This document shows, piece by piece, positions 35,548 through 44,165 of a stretch of DNA of 64,000 nt. The stretch covers positions 1,823,501 through 1,887,500 of the forward strand of contig NZ_CP113061.1 of the NCBI RefSeq assembly GCF_026625745.1, read 5' to 3'. Under the pieces are notes generated by a model that was not told where the DNA came from, did no database searches, and was given only the letters and a program-made list of their open reading frames with translations. Within the stretch, counting starts at the first letter, position 1, and every line of letters begins with the position of its first letter. Source of the stretch: Asticcacaulis sp. SL142. Lineage in GTDB: Bacteria > Pseudomonadota > Alphaproteobacteria > Caulobacterales > Caulobacteraceae. Made by a program: the position numbers and the translations under genes.

Positions 35548-36518
35548 TGAAACCGGCCCCGCCGCATAGCTTTACCGCCGTGCGCCTCAGTGTGATTATT
35601 CCGAGCTTTCGCCGCCCGGAGGGCTTGAAGCTGGCGGTGCGATCCGTGCTGGCGCAAACCGGCCTAGATCATGTCGCCACCCGCATTATCGTGTGCGACA
35701 ATTCTCCGGAAGCGTCAGCGCGTGAGGTGATCGCGGCCATTGACAGCCCCGATATGCCAATCGCCTATCTGCACGAACCGGCAACCGGCGTGGCCAATGC
35801 CCGCAATACGGCGCTTTCGGCGACCGATGACGATTTCATCGCCTTTCTGGATGATGACGAAGAGGCGCCGTCTGATTGGTTATCGAAAATGCTGGCCACC
35901 CAGAGCGCACTTGGTGCCGATGTCGTGTTCGGCCCGGTCAGCGCCCGGTTGATGGCCACCCATGTCAAATATCCCGCCTATTTCAAAGCCTTCTTTTCGC
36001 GCTTTGGGCCGAGCGATACAGGACTGATTGACCACTATTATGGCTGCGGCAACAGCCTGCTGCGCCGCGCCGCCCTGCCGCAGGTTCATGAGGTTTTTTC
36101 GGTCGATCGCAATGACTGCGGTGGTGAGGACGATAAGCTGTTTTACGGTCTGCGTGAGCAGGGTAAACGCATGGCCTGGGCCGCAGATGCCGTCGTGTGG
36201 GAAGATGTCCCGCAGAGCCGCTCAACCCTGAACTACACTCTGGCCCGCGCCTTTGCCTATGGTCAGGGACCATCAACCTCGGCCATGGCGCACACCCCGC
36301 CCAAACCATTCACCTGCGCCTACTGGATGATCAATGGCGCGGTTCAGACCGTGATGTTTGGGATTTGGGGCGGGCTGCTGACGCTGATGCGTGCCAAAGG
36401 GGCTGCAAGCGCCCTCGATAAATGCGCGCGGGGCCTCGGCAAACTGATCTGGTTTCCGCCGTTTAAGCTCGGCTTTTACGGTACCGCCCTGCTCAAAACC
36501 AACGCCCCCGGAAGATGA
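35547..36518 (+). CDS. Glycosyltransferase family 2
   Basis: A 323-residue GT-A glycosyltransferase starting at ATG 35547 (KPAPPHSFTAVRLSVIIPSFRRPEGL), with GGAGGG 9 nt upstream; the frame upstream of this lies inside the acyltransferase gene. Key elements are SVIIPSF, the DDDEEAPSDW metal-binding acidic motif (about 110) and the acceptor-side ED pair in DCGGEDDKLFYGL. A hydrophobic C-terminal stretch (MINGAVQTVMFGIWGGLLTLM) may attach it to the membrane. The donor sugar is unknown. Confidence 0.88.
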   Translation: MKPAPPHSFTAVRLSVIIPSFRRPEGLKLAVRSVLAQTGLDHVATRIIVCDNSPEASAREVIAAIDSPDMPIAYLHEPATGVANARNTALSATDDDFIAFLDDDEEAPSDWLSKMLATQSALGADVVFGPVSARLMATHVKYPAYFKAFFSRFGPSDTGLIDHYYGCGNSLLRRAALPQVHEVFSVDRNDCGGEDDKLFYGLREQGKRMAWAADAVVWEDVPQSRSTLNYTLARAFAYGQGPSTSAMAHTPPKPFTCAYWMINGAVQTVMFGIWGGLLTLMRAKGAASALDKCARGLGKLIWFPPFKLGFYGTALLKTNAPGR

Positions 36519-36522
36519 GATT

Positions 36523-37464
36523 ATGATCGGACTGCTGACATGGTCGGACGACCACCGCCACAATTTCACGAAAAAAACTCTGCTGTTTTCGCACACTTTA
36601 GCGGGCTCTGAGCTATTCACGGACCAAGCTCTAATTGATCTTATCGACCGCTATCCTGAAGATAAGCTCGAAGTGTTCAGCATGGGTTACGACCCGTCCA
36701 ACTGGGGACAGTGGTATCTGGGCAGGCGCTCCGGCCTTGATGGCCGCGCCCTGATGGACGGAGTCAGGGCCGGACGGTTATGGCTCAATCTGCGCAAGGT
36801 CAATCACGCCGATCCGGCCTTTAATGAGCTGTGCGGGCGGATGTTTGCCGAACTGGAGGCTGAGAGCGGTCAAAAGACCCTGAAGCCCGATCTGGGTCTG
36901 TTGATTTCCTCACCCAAGGCCCATGTGTTTTACCACCTTGATATCCCGCTGGTGATGCTGTGGCAGGTGCGCGGTGTTAAAAAACTCTATGTCTATCCGC
37001 CAACCTCGCCATTCGTCTCGAACCCCGACCTCGAAGGTATTGCCCTGCGTGAAAGCGATGAGCAACTGCCCTATGAGGCCGCGTGGGATGAGGCGGCGAT
37101 GGTACACGACCTTAAGCCCGGTGAAATGATCACCTGGCCGCAAAATGCCCCGCACCGCATCGTCAATCACGACATGGTCAACGTGTCGATGTCGATTGAA
37201 TTCATGACACCAGCGGCCATCTGGCGCGCCAATGTGCTCTACGCCAATGGTTGTTTGCGCCGCTGGTTCGGCTGGAAACCGGATATCGACAAGCGCGTAT
37301 TGCCGTTTGAGGCGGCCAAGATTATCTACGCCCGTTTACTCAAAGCCTTTGGCGGTTTCAATGGCGCCAAAAGTCCGCTCACCCCGCGCTTTTCGCTGGA
37401 TGCCACGCAACCGGGCGTGCCGCAGTTTGATGACGGCGTTGAAGTGCCTAAGAAAGCCGCCTAG
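36523..37464 (+). CDS. JmjC-like cupin (putative 2OG/Fe(II) hydroxylase)
   Basis: A 313-residue protein with a cupin barrel of the JmjC/FIH type. The iron-binding facial triad is visible as His138-x-Asp140 (FYHLDIPLVMLWQVRG) and His211 (WPQNAPHRIVNH), with KKLYVYPP in the position that usually binds 2-oxoglutarate. Its presence 4 nt after the glycosyltransferase suggests hydroxylation of a glycan or of a protein in the same pathway, but this is inference. Its stop codon overlaps the convergent metC stop in a shared CTAG. Confidence 0.75.
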   Translation: MIGLLTWSDDHRHNFTKKTLLFSHTLAGSELFTDQALIDLIDRYPEDKLEVFSMGYDPSNWGQWYLGRRSGLDGRALMDGVRAGRLWLNLRKVNHADPAFNELCGRMFAELEAESGQKTLKPDLGLLISSPKAHVFYHLDIPLVMLWQVRGVKKLYVYPPTSPFVSNPDLEGIALRESDEQLPYEAAWDEAAMVHDLKPGEMITWPQNAPHRIVNHDMVNVSMSIEFMTPAAIWRANVLYANGCLRRWFGWKPDIDKRVLPFEAAKIIYARLLKAFGGFNGAKSPLTPRFSLDATQPGVPQFDDGVEVPKKAA

Positions 37465-38633
37465 CCTATGGCCGCGCGGTAAACCTCAAGCGCCTGCGCG
37501 ATATCAGCCTTGAGATCAGCCGGGTCTTCGAGGCCGATATAGAACCGGATCAGCGAGCCTTCTGGCTTTGGCCCGATCCTTCCGATGAGTTGCGGCTCAA
37601 AATGGATAGCCAGACTCTCGAACCCGCCCCAACTAAAGCCCAGCCCGAACAGCTTTAGCGCGTTCAAAAACGCGCACGACGCAGCGATATTGCCGCCTTT
37701 CAGCACCACCGAAAATAGACCGTTTGAGCCGGTGAAATCGCGTTTAAATAAGGCATGGCCCGGAAACGATTCCAGCCCCGGATGCAGCACGCGCTCCACG
37801 AGATCATGGCCTTCCAGCCAGCGCGCGATCTCAAGTCCCGACTGGCCGCTGCGTTCCAGCCGCAAATGGAGCGTACGTAAACCACGGATAGCCAGATAGC
37901 TCTCATCCGCCGAGGCAAAAAATGAAAACGCCCGCGTCGTGTCATCCAGGCGCTTGGCCAACGCCTTGTCCTTGACCGCCACCGTGCCGATTAGGATATC
38001 GGAATGGCCGCCAACATATTTGGTCAGGGCCTGCATTGACATGTCAACACCATGCTCCAGTGGCTTGAAAAGCACACCGGCACCGTAGGTATTATCACAA
38101 AGCGTCAGGATACCGCGCGCTTTGGCGGCCTTGGCAATGGCCGGGATATCCTGAATGTCAAAGGTCAGCGACCCCGGCGATTCGACGATGATCAGGGCTG
38201 TTTTATCGTTGGTCAGGGCCATGACCTCATCCACACTGGCACCGGCCTCATAATAGCGGCTGGTCACGCCAAACCGCGCCATCTGGGACTGCAAGAACCG
38301 CCGGATCGGGCCGTAGCAGCTATTGACGCACACCACCTCATCCCCGGCCTTAAGACAAGCGGTGATGGCCAAGGTCAGCGCCGACAACCCCGTCGGCAGC
38401 AGGAACACGTCCGTCGCCCCTTCAAGGTCGCACATCAGGCGCATCAGTTCGCGCTGGGTGCTAAGCCCCTCAATGCCATAGCCGGGCTTGATGTCTTCGT
38501 TATAAAGATCCTCGGCGCGAGCATATAGAACTGTCGAGCCGCGCTCAACGCCGACATTAACGGCGCGGTGAGACGGCTCACGCTCATGGGTGGCACTGGT
38601 CAGGCGGGTACGCTCAGAAATCGGCTGGGACAT
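37461..38633 (-). CDS. metC: Cystathionine beta-lyase-type PLP enzyme
   Basis: A 390-residue Cys/Met-metabolism PLP enzyme. The PLP lysine lies in MQALTKYVGGHSDILIG; other landmarks are YNEDIKPGYGIEG, LPTGLSALTLAI and SPGSLTFDIQDIPAIAKAAK. Members close to this form cleave cystathionine to homocysteine. I start it at ATG 38633 (SQPISERTRLTSATHERE follows). The gene faces the sulfate transport operon across 313 bp, so both sides of the region serve sulfur. The start-proximal region contains a 15-bp tandem repeat. Exact substrate preference cannot be told from other lyases of the family. Confidence 0.85.
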   Translation of the reverse strand: MSQPISERTRLTSATHEREPSHRAVNVGVERGSTVLYARAEDLYNEDIKPGYGIEGLSTQRELMRLMCDLEGATDVFLLPTGLSALTLAITACLKAGDEVVCVNSCYGPIRRFLQSQMARFGVTSRYYEAGASVDEVMALTNDKTALIIVESPGSLTFDIQDIPAIAKAAKARGILTLCDNTYGAGVLFKPLEHGVDMSMQALTKYVGGHSDILIGTVAVKDKALAKRLDDTTRAFSFFASADESYLAIRGLRTLHLRLERSGQSGLEIARWLEGHDLVERVLHPGLESFPGHALFKRDFTGSNGLFSVVLKGGNIAASCAFLNALKLFGLGFSWGGFESLAIHFEPQLIGRIGPKPEGSLIRFYIGLEDPADLKADIAQALEVYRAAIG

Positions 38634-38682
38634 GGAAAATTCCGTATACAGTTGTGTGCCTTTACAATCATTTCGCGCCCCC

Positions 38683-38712
38683 CTTGGCAACTGATATCTT
38701 GGCAACTGATAT
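38683..38712. repeat. Perfect 15-bp tandem duplication upstream of metC
   Basis: CTTGGCAACTGATAT occurs twice head to tail (38683-38697, 38698-38712), 50-80 bp upstream of the metC start. A small GGTTAG/CTAACC hairpin (38726-38742) lies just beyond. It could be a paired regulator site or a recent duplication. Confidence 0.6.
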
Positions 38713-38780
38713 ATGAAAGCTGATTGGTTAGAGAAGCTAACCGGATTGCTGAAAAATCGTCGCATGACCTGACCGCGGCA

Positions 38781-38794
38781 GTTGTTTAAACAAC
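38781..38794. promoter_or_regulatory. 14-bp perfect palindrome between metC and the sulfate operon
   Basis: GTTGTTTAAACAAC is perfectly self-complementary and lies near the centre of the divergent region, about 150 bp from each gene. A dimeric regulator of sulfur genes could bind here; the sequence does not let me name one. Confidence 0.4.
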
Positions 38795-38901
38795 AACCAC
38801 CGGGTAGGAATTAATCAACTCTCTGGCATCCGGAGCGTTTACGCGTTCCTGATTTGCGCTGACCTTAAGGCTTTGATAGTCTCGCAAGCGACTGGCAAAG
38901 T

Positions 38902-38931
38902 TGACATACAGAACGCTGACATACCGAACAT
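38902..38931 (+). repeat. Imperfect 15-bp direct repeat upstream of sbp
   Basis: TGACATACAGAACGC followed directly by TGACATACCGAACAT, period 15, ending about 15 bp before the sbp start codon. TTGACA (38901-38906) overlaps the first unit and might be a -35 box, but no good -10 is visible. The second unit could cover the transcription start. Confidence 0.45.
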
Positions 38932-38946
38932 AGGGATAGACCGAAT

Positions 38947-39990
38947 ATGAAGAATTCAGATGCCTCCCGGCGCCAGTTTCTGAAAACCGTAACCGGTGCC
39001 GCCCTGATGACCGGTACGGCGACGGCCCTTTCGGCCTGTGCCAAGCCGGCCGCCCAATCCTTACTGAATGTATCGTTTGACCCGACCCGCGAATTTTACG
39101 CCGCCTATAATTCCCTGTTTGCCAAAAAATACGCCACCGGCGGCAAACCGGCTCCGACCTTCAACCAAAGCCACGGCGGGTCGGGCAAGCAGGCGCGCGC
39201 GGTCGTCGATGGCCTGAAGGCCGATGTCCTGTCACTGGCTCTGGCCCACGATATCGACGCGGTGGCCGCCACCGGCCTGCTGGCCGCCGACTGGGCGTCA
39301 CGCCTGCCGAACAATTCCGTCGCCTATAATTCGACCATCCTGCTGCTGGTGCGCAAAGGCAACCCCAAGGGCATCAAGGACTGGGGCGATCTGGTAAAAC
39401 CCGGCGTTCAGGTCATTACACCGAACCCGAAGACATCGGGGGCCGCACGCTGGAACTATCTGGTCGCCTATGGCTGGGCCCTGCGGGCTAACAATGGCGA
39501 TGAAGGTAAGGCGCAGGCTTACCTGGAGGCCCTGTTTAAAAATGTGCCGGTGCTGGATACCGGTGCGCGCGGGGCGACCACGACCTTCATTCAGCGCGGT
39601 CAGGGCGACGTACTGATCAACTGGGAATCCGAGGCCCTGATGAGCGCGGCCAAGGATGGTGCTCAGTTCGACATCGTCTATCCGTCGCTGTCTATTGCCG
39701 CCGACACGCCGGTCGCCTGGGTTGACAAAAACGTCGCGGCCAATGGCACCGAAGCGCTGGCCAAGGCCTATCTGGAAGGGCTCTATGACGAAGACGCCCA
39801 GACCCTGGCGGCGCAGCATTTTTACCGCCCGACCAACGCGGACGTGCTCAAATCGTTTGCTGACCGTTTTCCGGCCATTGAGCAACTGAATATCGATAAG
39901 GATTTTGGCGGCTGGACCACGGCTAATGCCCGCCACTTCGAGCAGGGCGCCCTGTTTGATCAAATATCCGCCAAAGTCTTCAAAGCCTAA
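38947..39990 (+). CDS. sbp: Sulfate/thiosulfate ABC transporter, substrate-binding protein
   Basis: The 347-residue periplasmic binding protein of the sulfate importer. The N-terminus has a twin-arginine motif (SRRQFLKTVTG, Arg8-Arg9), a hydrophobic stretch, and a lipobox LSAC with Cys31, so export by Tat and lipid anchoring are likely. The mature part contains the Sbp/CysP family signatures NQSHGGSGKQARAVVDGLKADVLSLAL and NPKTSGAARWNYLVAYGWA. It opens the sbp-cysT-cysW-cysA operon. Sbp and CysP are hard to tell apart; the name is provisional. Confidence 0.93.
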   Translation: MKNSDASRRQFLKTVTGAALMTGTATALSACAKPAAQSLLNVSFDPTREFYAAYNSLFAKKYATGGKPAPTFNQSHGGSGKQARAVVDGLKADVLSLALAHDIDAVAATGLLAADWASRLPNNSVAYNSTILLLVRKGNPKGIKDWGDLVKPGVQVITPNPKTSGAARWNYLVAYGWALRANNGDEGKAQAYLEALFKNVPVLDTGARGATTTFIQRGQGDVLINWESEALMSAAKDGAQFDIVYPSLSIAADTPVAWVDKNVAANGTEALAKAYLEGLYDEDAQTLAAQHFYRPTNADVLKSFADRFPAIEQLNIDKDFGGWTTANARHFEQGALFDQISAKVFKA

Positions 39991-40021
39991 ACGGCCCCCG
40001 TTTTCGTGAGCGTTGTAATCC

Positions 40022-40948
40022 ATGACGACAGACACCCCTATATCTGCCGGAGACGCCCGCTTGGAGACAAACGGGCGTTCGCCGCATCAGATAAAACCCG
40101 AAGGCTTTAAGCCGCCCAAGGCTACCCACAGAACCCAGCACGTCCTGCCGGGCTTTCATGCGTCATTAGGCATCACGCTGACCTATCTGTCGCTGATCGT
40201 GCTGCTGCCGCTGGTGGCGCTGGTGCTCAGGCCTTGGGAAGCCGGACTTGACGGCTTTATCCGCACCGTCACCGATGAGCGCGTCCTTAAGGCGTTGCAA
40301 TTGAGCTTTACCACCGCCTTTTGGGCCGCCCTGGTTAATCTGTTTGCCGGCCTTATCGTAGCGTGGGTGCTGACGCGTTATGAGTTCCCGGGCAAGAAGA
40401 TTATCGACGCCATTGTTGACCTGCCGTTCGCCCTGCCGACCGCCGTGGCCGGTGTGTCGCTGTCGAGCCTTTATGCCCCCAATGGTTGGGTAGGCTCATT
40501 GTTCGACCCGATGGGCATCAAGATCGCCTATACGCCGATCGGGATTTTTATCGCGCTGGTATTCATCGGCCTGCCGTTTGTGGTGCGTTCGGTTCAGCCG
40601 GTTCTGGCTGAGTTTGATGCCGAGGTCGAAGAAGCCGCCCTGACCCTTGGGGCCACCCCAATGCAGACCGCCATCCGGGTGATTTTACCGTCACTGGCGC
40701 CCGCCCTGATCACCGGCTTTTCTCTGGCGTTTGCCCGCGCGGTCGGGGAATATGGCTCGGTCATTTTTATTGCGGGTAATATGCCCTATATTTCCGAAAT
40801 TTCGCCGCTGTTGATCGTCATCAAGCTCGAAGAATTTGACTATGCCGGTGCGGCGTCAGTGGCCATCGCCATGCTGGCCCTGTCGTTCACCATCCTGCTA
40901 GTCACCAACTTTGTTCAGGTGCTCCTGTCCCGCCGAGGCCGCGCATGA
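40022..40948 (+). CDS. cysT: Sulfate ABC transporter permease CysT
   Basis: A 308-residue inner-membrane permease with about six helices after a longer than usual soluble N-terminus (about 50 residues). The binding-protein-dependent transport motif [30 protein letters not shown] (EAA loop) contacts the CysA ATPase. It is 31 nt after sbp and overlaps cysW by 4 nt (ATGA). Confidence 0.94.
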   Translation: MTTDTPISAGDARLETNGRSPHQIKPEGFKPPKATHRTQHVLPGFHASLGITLTYLSLIVLLPLVALVLRPWEAGLDGFIRTVTDERVLKALQLSFTTAFWAALVNLFAGLIVAWVLTRYEFPGKKIIDAIVDLPFALPTAVAGVSLSSLYAPNGWVGSLFDPMGIKIAYTPIGIFIALVFIGLPFVVRSVQPVLAEFDAEVEEAALTLGATPMQTAIRVILPSLAPALITGFSLAFARAVGEYGSVIFIAGNMPYISEISPLLIVIKLEEFDYAGAASVAIAMLALSFTILLVTNFVQVLLSRRGRA

Positions 40949-41790
40949 AAGTCAAAGCTCCCGAAGCACCCAAATCACCGGCCGCCATCGCCCTTCTGGC
41001 CTTTGCCCTGTTCTGGATCGCGCTGGTCATCGTCCTACCGTTGGTCAATGTGCTGTTTGAAGCGTTCAGAACCGGTGTCGCCCCCTATCTCGCGGCCATA
41101 CTGGAACCGGACGCTATTAGCGCCATCAAACTCACCCTACTGGTGGCCGCCATCGCTGTACCATTGAACGCCGTATTCGGCATTGCCGCCGCCTGGTGCA
41201 TCACGCGCTTTGAGTTCACGGGCAAGGGCCTGCTGCTGTCGGTCCTTGACCTGCCGTTTACCTTGTCGCCAGTCATTTCGGGTCTGGTGTGGATACTGCT
41301 GTTCGGGGCTCATGGCTGGTTCGGCGCGTGGCTGGATGCCCATAATATCCGCATCGTCTTTGCCCTGCCGGGGCTGGTCATCGCCACGGTGCTGGTCACC
41401 CTACCGTTCGTGGCGCGTGAACTGATTCCGCTGATGCTCGATCAGGGTACGGATGAAGAAATCGCCGCCGTCACCCTGGGCGCGCGCGGCTGGGACGTGT
41501 TTTTCCGCATAACCTTGCCCAACATCAAATGGGCCCTGACCTACGGGGTTTTGTTGTGTACCGCCCGCGCCATGGGTGAGTTCGGGGCGGTGTCCATCGT
41601 CTCCGGCCATATTCGCGGCCTGACCAACACCCTGCCTTTGCATATCGAAGTGTTATACAACGAATATAATACGGTCGCGGCCTTTGCCACAGCGTCGATT
41701 CTGGCGGGGCTGGCTATTGTGACCCTGATACTTAAAACCCTGCTTGAGTGGCGCTTTGCCGACGAGCTTGCCGCCCATCGCAGGCACTAA
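40945..41790 (+). CDS. cysW: Sulfate ABC transporter permease CysW
   Basis: A 281-residue permease, the partner of CysT, with about six helices. Its EAA loop is [31 protein letters not shown], and [17 protein letters not shown] is the usual CysW continuation. It starts in the ATGA overlap with cysT and leads into cysA after 24 nt. Confidence 0.94.
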   Translation: MKVKAPEAPKSPAAIALLAFALFWIALVIVLPLVNVLFEAFRTGVAPYLAAILEPDAISAIKLTLLVAAIAVPLNAVFGIAAAWCITRFEFTGKGLLLSVLDLPFTLSPVISGLVWILLFGAHGWFGAWLDAHNIRIVFALPGLVIATVLVTLPFVARELIPLMLDQGTDEEIAAVTLGARGWDVFFRITLPNIKWALTYGVLLCTARAMGEFGAVSIVSGHIRGLTNTLPLHIEVLYNEYNTVAAFATASILAGLAIVTLILKTLLEWRFADELAAHRRH

Positions 41791-41814
41791 CCGCTTTTCG
41801 AGAACCCGAATATT

Positions 41815-42855
41815 ATGTCCCTGACCGTTCAAAACATCACCAAAAGCTTCTCGGATTTCGCGGCCCTCGACAATGTGTCTTTTGAGGCCCATTCGGGTGA
41901 GTTCCTCGCCCTGCTTGGCCCGTCGGGATCGGGTAAGACCACCTTGCTGCGTCTGCTGGCCGGTCTTGATCAGCCCGATTCCGGCAGCGTGACCTTTGAG
42001 GGCGAAGACTATCTGGCGCTGAACGCGCGCGAACGCCGCATAGGCATGGTGTTTCAATCCTACGCCCTGTTCCGCCACATGACGGTCGAGCAGAACATCG
42101 CCTTTGGCCTTAGCGTCCGCCCGGCCAAAGATCGCCCTTCAAAGGCTGAGATCAAGGCCAAGGTTCAGAGCTTATTGAAACTGATTCAGCTTGAAGACCT
42201 GGGTAAGCGCTTCCCATCACAACTGTCCGGCGGTCAGCGTCAGCGGGTGGCATTGGCACGGGCGCTGGCCATTTCGCCGCGCATTCTGTTGCTGGATGAA
42301 CCGTTCGGCGCGCTCGATGCTCTGGTGCGCAAGGATTTGCGCCGCTGGCTGCGCCGCATCCATGACGAAACCGGCGTGACCACCATCTTCGTCACCCATG
42401 ATCAGGAAGAAGCCCTCGACCTTGCCGACCGCGTCGTGGTGCTGAAAGATGGCCAGATTGAGCAGATCGGCAAACCGCTTGAGCTTTACCGTAAACCGGT
42501 CTCCAGCTTCGTGTTCGATTTCCTCGGCACCAATAATCAGGTCACGGCGACGGTCAGTGGCGCAGAAGCGAAATTCGAGGGCTTTACCGCACCCGCCGTT
42601 GTTTCAGGTGAATTGACAGGGCCACAAGTGGTTCGTTTCCGCCCGTTCGATGCCCACCTGTCCAAAGACGGGCCGGGCTTTAAGGGTAAGGTGTTATCGA
42701 TCCTGCCGGCCGGTGCCAATCTGCGCCTTGAAGTGCAGGCCGAGGACGGCACGGTGTTCGAGACCCAGCACGCCCACGATTCCGACGCCAGCGACCTGAA
42801 ACTGGGCGATACCGTCTACGTCCGCCCTACCAAGGTCTATGTGTTCGGGAATTAA
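41815..42855 (+). CDS. cysA: Sulfate ABC transporter ATP-binding protein CysA
   Basis: A 346-residue ABC ATPase that drives sulfate import on the cytosolic face. Walker A is GPSGSGKTTLLRLL (about 35-48), the signature is LSGGQRQRVALARAL, Walker B is ILLLDEPFGALD, and the H-loop is FVTHDQEEALD. The C-terminal extension (about 240-346) is the TOBE-type regulatory domain seen in CysA. Its stop codon overlaps the convergent HAD gene stop in TTAA. Confidence 0.95.
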   Translation: MSLTVQNITKSFSDFAALDNVSFEAHSGEFLALLGPSGSGKTTLLRLLAGLDQPDSGSVTFEGEDYLALNARERRIGMVFQSYALFRHMTVEQNIAFGLSVRPAKDRPSKAEIKAKVQSLLKLIQLEDLGKRFPSQLSGGQRQRVALARALAISPRILLLDEPFGALDALVRKDLRRWLRRIHDETGVTTIFVTHDQEEALDLADRVVVLKDGQIEQIGKPLELYRKPVSSFVFDFLGTNNQVTATVSGAEAKFEGFTAPAVVSGELTGPQVVRFRPFDAHLSKDGPGFKGKVLSILPAGANLRLEVQAEDGTVFETQHAHDSDASDLKLGDTVYVRPTKVYVFGN

Positions 42856-43757
42856 TCCCTGCGTCCAAACCCGTAGCTATAGCCGCATAGTACGCTGTCG
42901 AACGCCGCGCACAGGCTGGCGCGGATAGCGTCCGACTGCGCATCGGCGGCCTTGAGGCGGGCCGGATTGTCATGCAAATCGACGTTACGCAGCCAGATTT
43001 TCTCATAGCGGAAAACGTGGAATGTGAGATTCGACGTGGTGGTCGCGGCGCGCACAACATCATCGATATTGCGGCGGCTGTCGTCAACAAAGACGATATC
43101 GGTAAAGGGTTTCCGGCTGATAGATGCCGCCAGAAGCTGAACCATCACGCCCTTGTCCTGACCAGCGGCCAGCATGATACCGTCTGAGACGGTAATGTCG
43201 CGGTGCGGTCCCTCGGGCAGGGTCACCTTGACCTTTCCGGCAGCCTTGCGAATTTCGTCATCGCCCAGACGCCCGCGACGGGTGCATAGCGGCTTTTCAC
43301 ATTCCGGAGCGCCACTGAAATCATAGCCAACGGCCATCAGCGCCCGCTCGGTCGCCCCGCGTAACTCGGACCCGCGCGCGCTTAGGGTATAGACCGGAAT
43401 CCCTGCCGATTGCAGGTCGCGCACCCGCTGCGGACCGTCATCCTGCGTGGGCTTCAGACCCGCCAGGGTCAGCCACAGGGCCTGCTCATAAAGGATCACA
43501 TTGCGCTGCTCGCCTTGTGCCCCGTCAAGCTTGCCACCCAGCCAGCCTTCGGAGCCCAGGTCGCCCGGCACGGTCAGCAGGGTGTCATCAATGTCAAACA
43601 CCACCAGCACGCGCTTTGATTTATCGGCCTTAAGGCTGTGGGCCAGATCGGTGGCGATTTTCAGGTCGGTGATAGAGGTAAACCCCGCAGCCTGCGCGAC
43701 CACAGTTGAGGCCATCATCCACGCCGCCGCACATATCCCTGCCCAAATTTTCATCAC
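42852..43757 (-). CDS. Exported HAD-superfamily protein (DUF2608-like)
   Basis: A 301-residue protein with a signal peptide (1-24, ending AQAAG) and the haloacid dehalogenase motif VVFDIDDTLL (nucleophile Asp55, Asp57, Thr59). Later motifs TLSARGSELR (motif II) and FVDDSRRNIDDVV (motif IV acids) complete the catalytic set. Periplasmic phosphatase activity is plausible. DUF2608 proteins have unknown substrates. Convergent with the sulfate operon, no clear tie to it. Confidence 0.82.
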   Translation of the reverse strand: MMKIWAGICAAAWMMASTVVAQAAGFTSITDLKIATDLAHSLKADKSKRVLVVFDIDDTLLTVPGDLGSEGWLGGKLDGAQGEQRNVILYEQALWLTLAGLKPTQDDGPQRVRDLQSAGIPVYTLSARGSELRGATERALMAVGYDFSGAPECEKPLCTRRGRLGDDEIRKAAGKVKVTLPEGPHRDITVSDGIMLAAGQDKGVMVQLLAASISRKPFTDIVFVDDSRRNIDDVVRAATTTSNLTFHVFRYEKIWLRNVDLHDNPARLKAADAQSDAIRASLCAAFDSVLCGYSYGFGRRD

Positions 43758-43842
43758 ACCCTCGTTTCATAAGATACCTCTGGCAAACCCGAAAATGCCC
43801 GCAGGGTCAAGGCTTAAGCGTCCAAAAACCGCATCTAAACCC

Positions 43843-43871
43843 TTGACCCCCGACCGCAAACGGCCTAATGC
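43843..43871 (+). promoter_or_regulatory. Likely promoter of the riboswitch-btuB transcript
   Basis: TTGACC (43843-43848), a 17-bp spacer and TAATGC (43866-43871) fit a vegetative promoter. Transcription would begin about 43878, right at the 5' edge of the cobalamin riboswitch. Confidence 0.5.
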
Positions 43872-43879
43872 CCCGGCCG

Positions 43880-44038
43880 TGCAAGAGGTGCCGTGAGAAC
43901 GGCTTAATAGGGAACCGGGTGTAAACCCCGGACTGTCCCCGCAACTGTAAGCGCTGAGTTTTCGGCCATATGCCACTGAAGGTAACTTCGGGAAGGCGGC
44001 CGCAAATGTCTGAGGCGCAAGTCAGGAGACCTGCCCTT
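43880..44038 (+). promoter_or_regulatory. Cobalamin riboswitch
   Basis: Contains the expected aptamer blocks in order: GAGGTGCC near the 5' end, AATAGGGAA, the CCCCGCAACTGTAAGCG B12 box core (about 43938-43954), CCACTG, GGGAAGGC, and AAGTCAGGAGACC at the 3' end. The following 125 nt leader includes a CGGATC/GATCCG hairpin (44115-44129) that may form part of the expression platform. It would turn off btuB when adenosylcobalamin is abundant. Confidence 0.95.
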
Positions 44039-44165
44039 TGCTGTCGTCCTTTGCGTGATCGGGGTGTGTCACAAGAGCGGGAGCCTTTCCTGAGCGGCGA
44101 TATGTTTGACAGCGCGGATCGATGATCCGTGGCTGTTGCTTCGTCTGCGAAAGACTATACGACCC

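Noticed and set aside
38634-38770. SAM-II riboswitch ahead of metC
   Set aside because: The pseudoknot core sequences of that class are not present; only the 15-bp tandem repeat and a small hairpin are.
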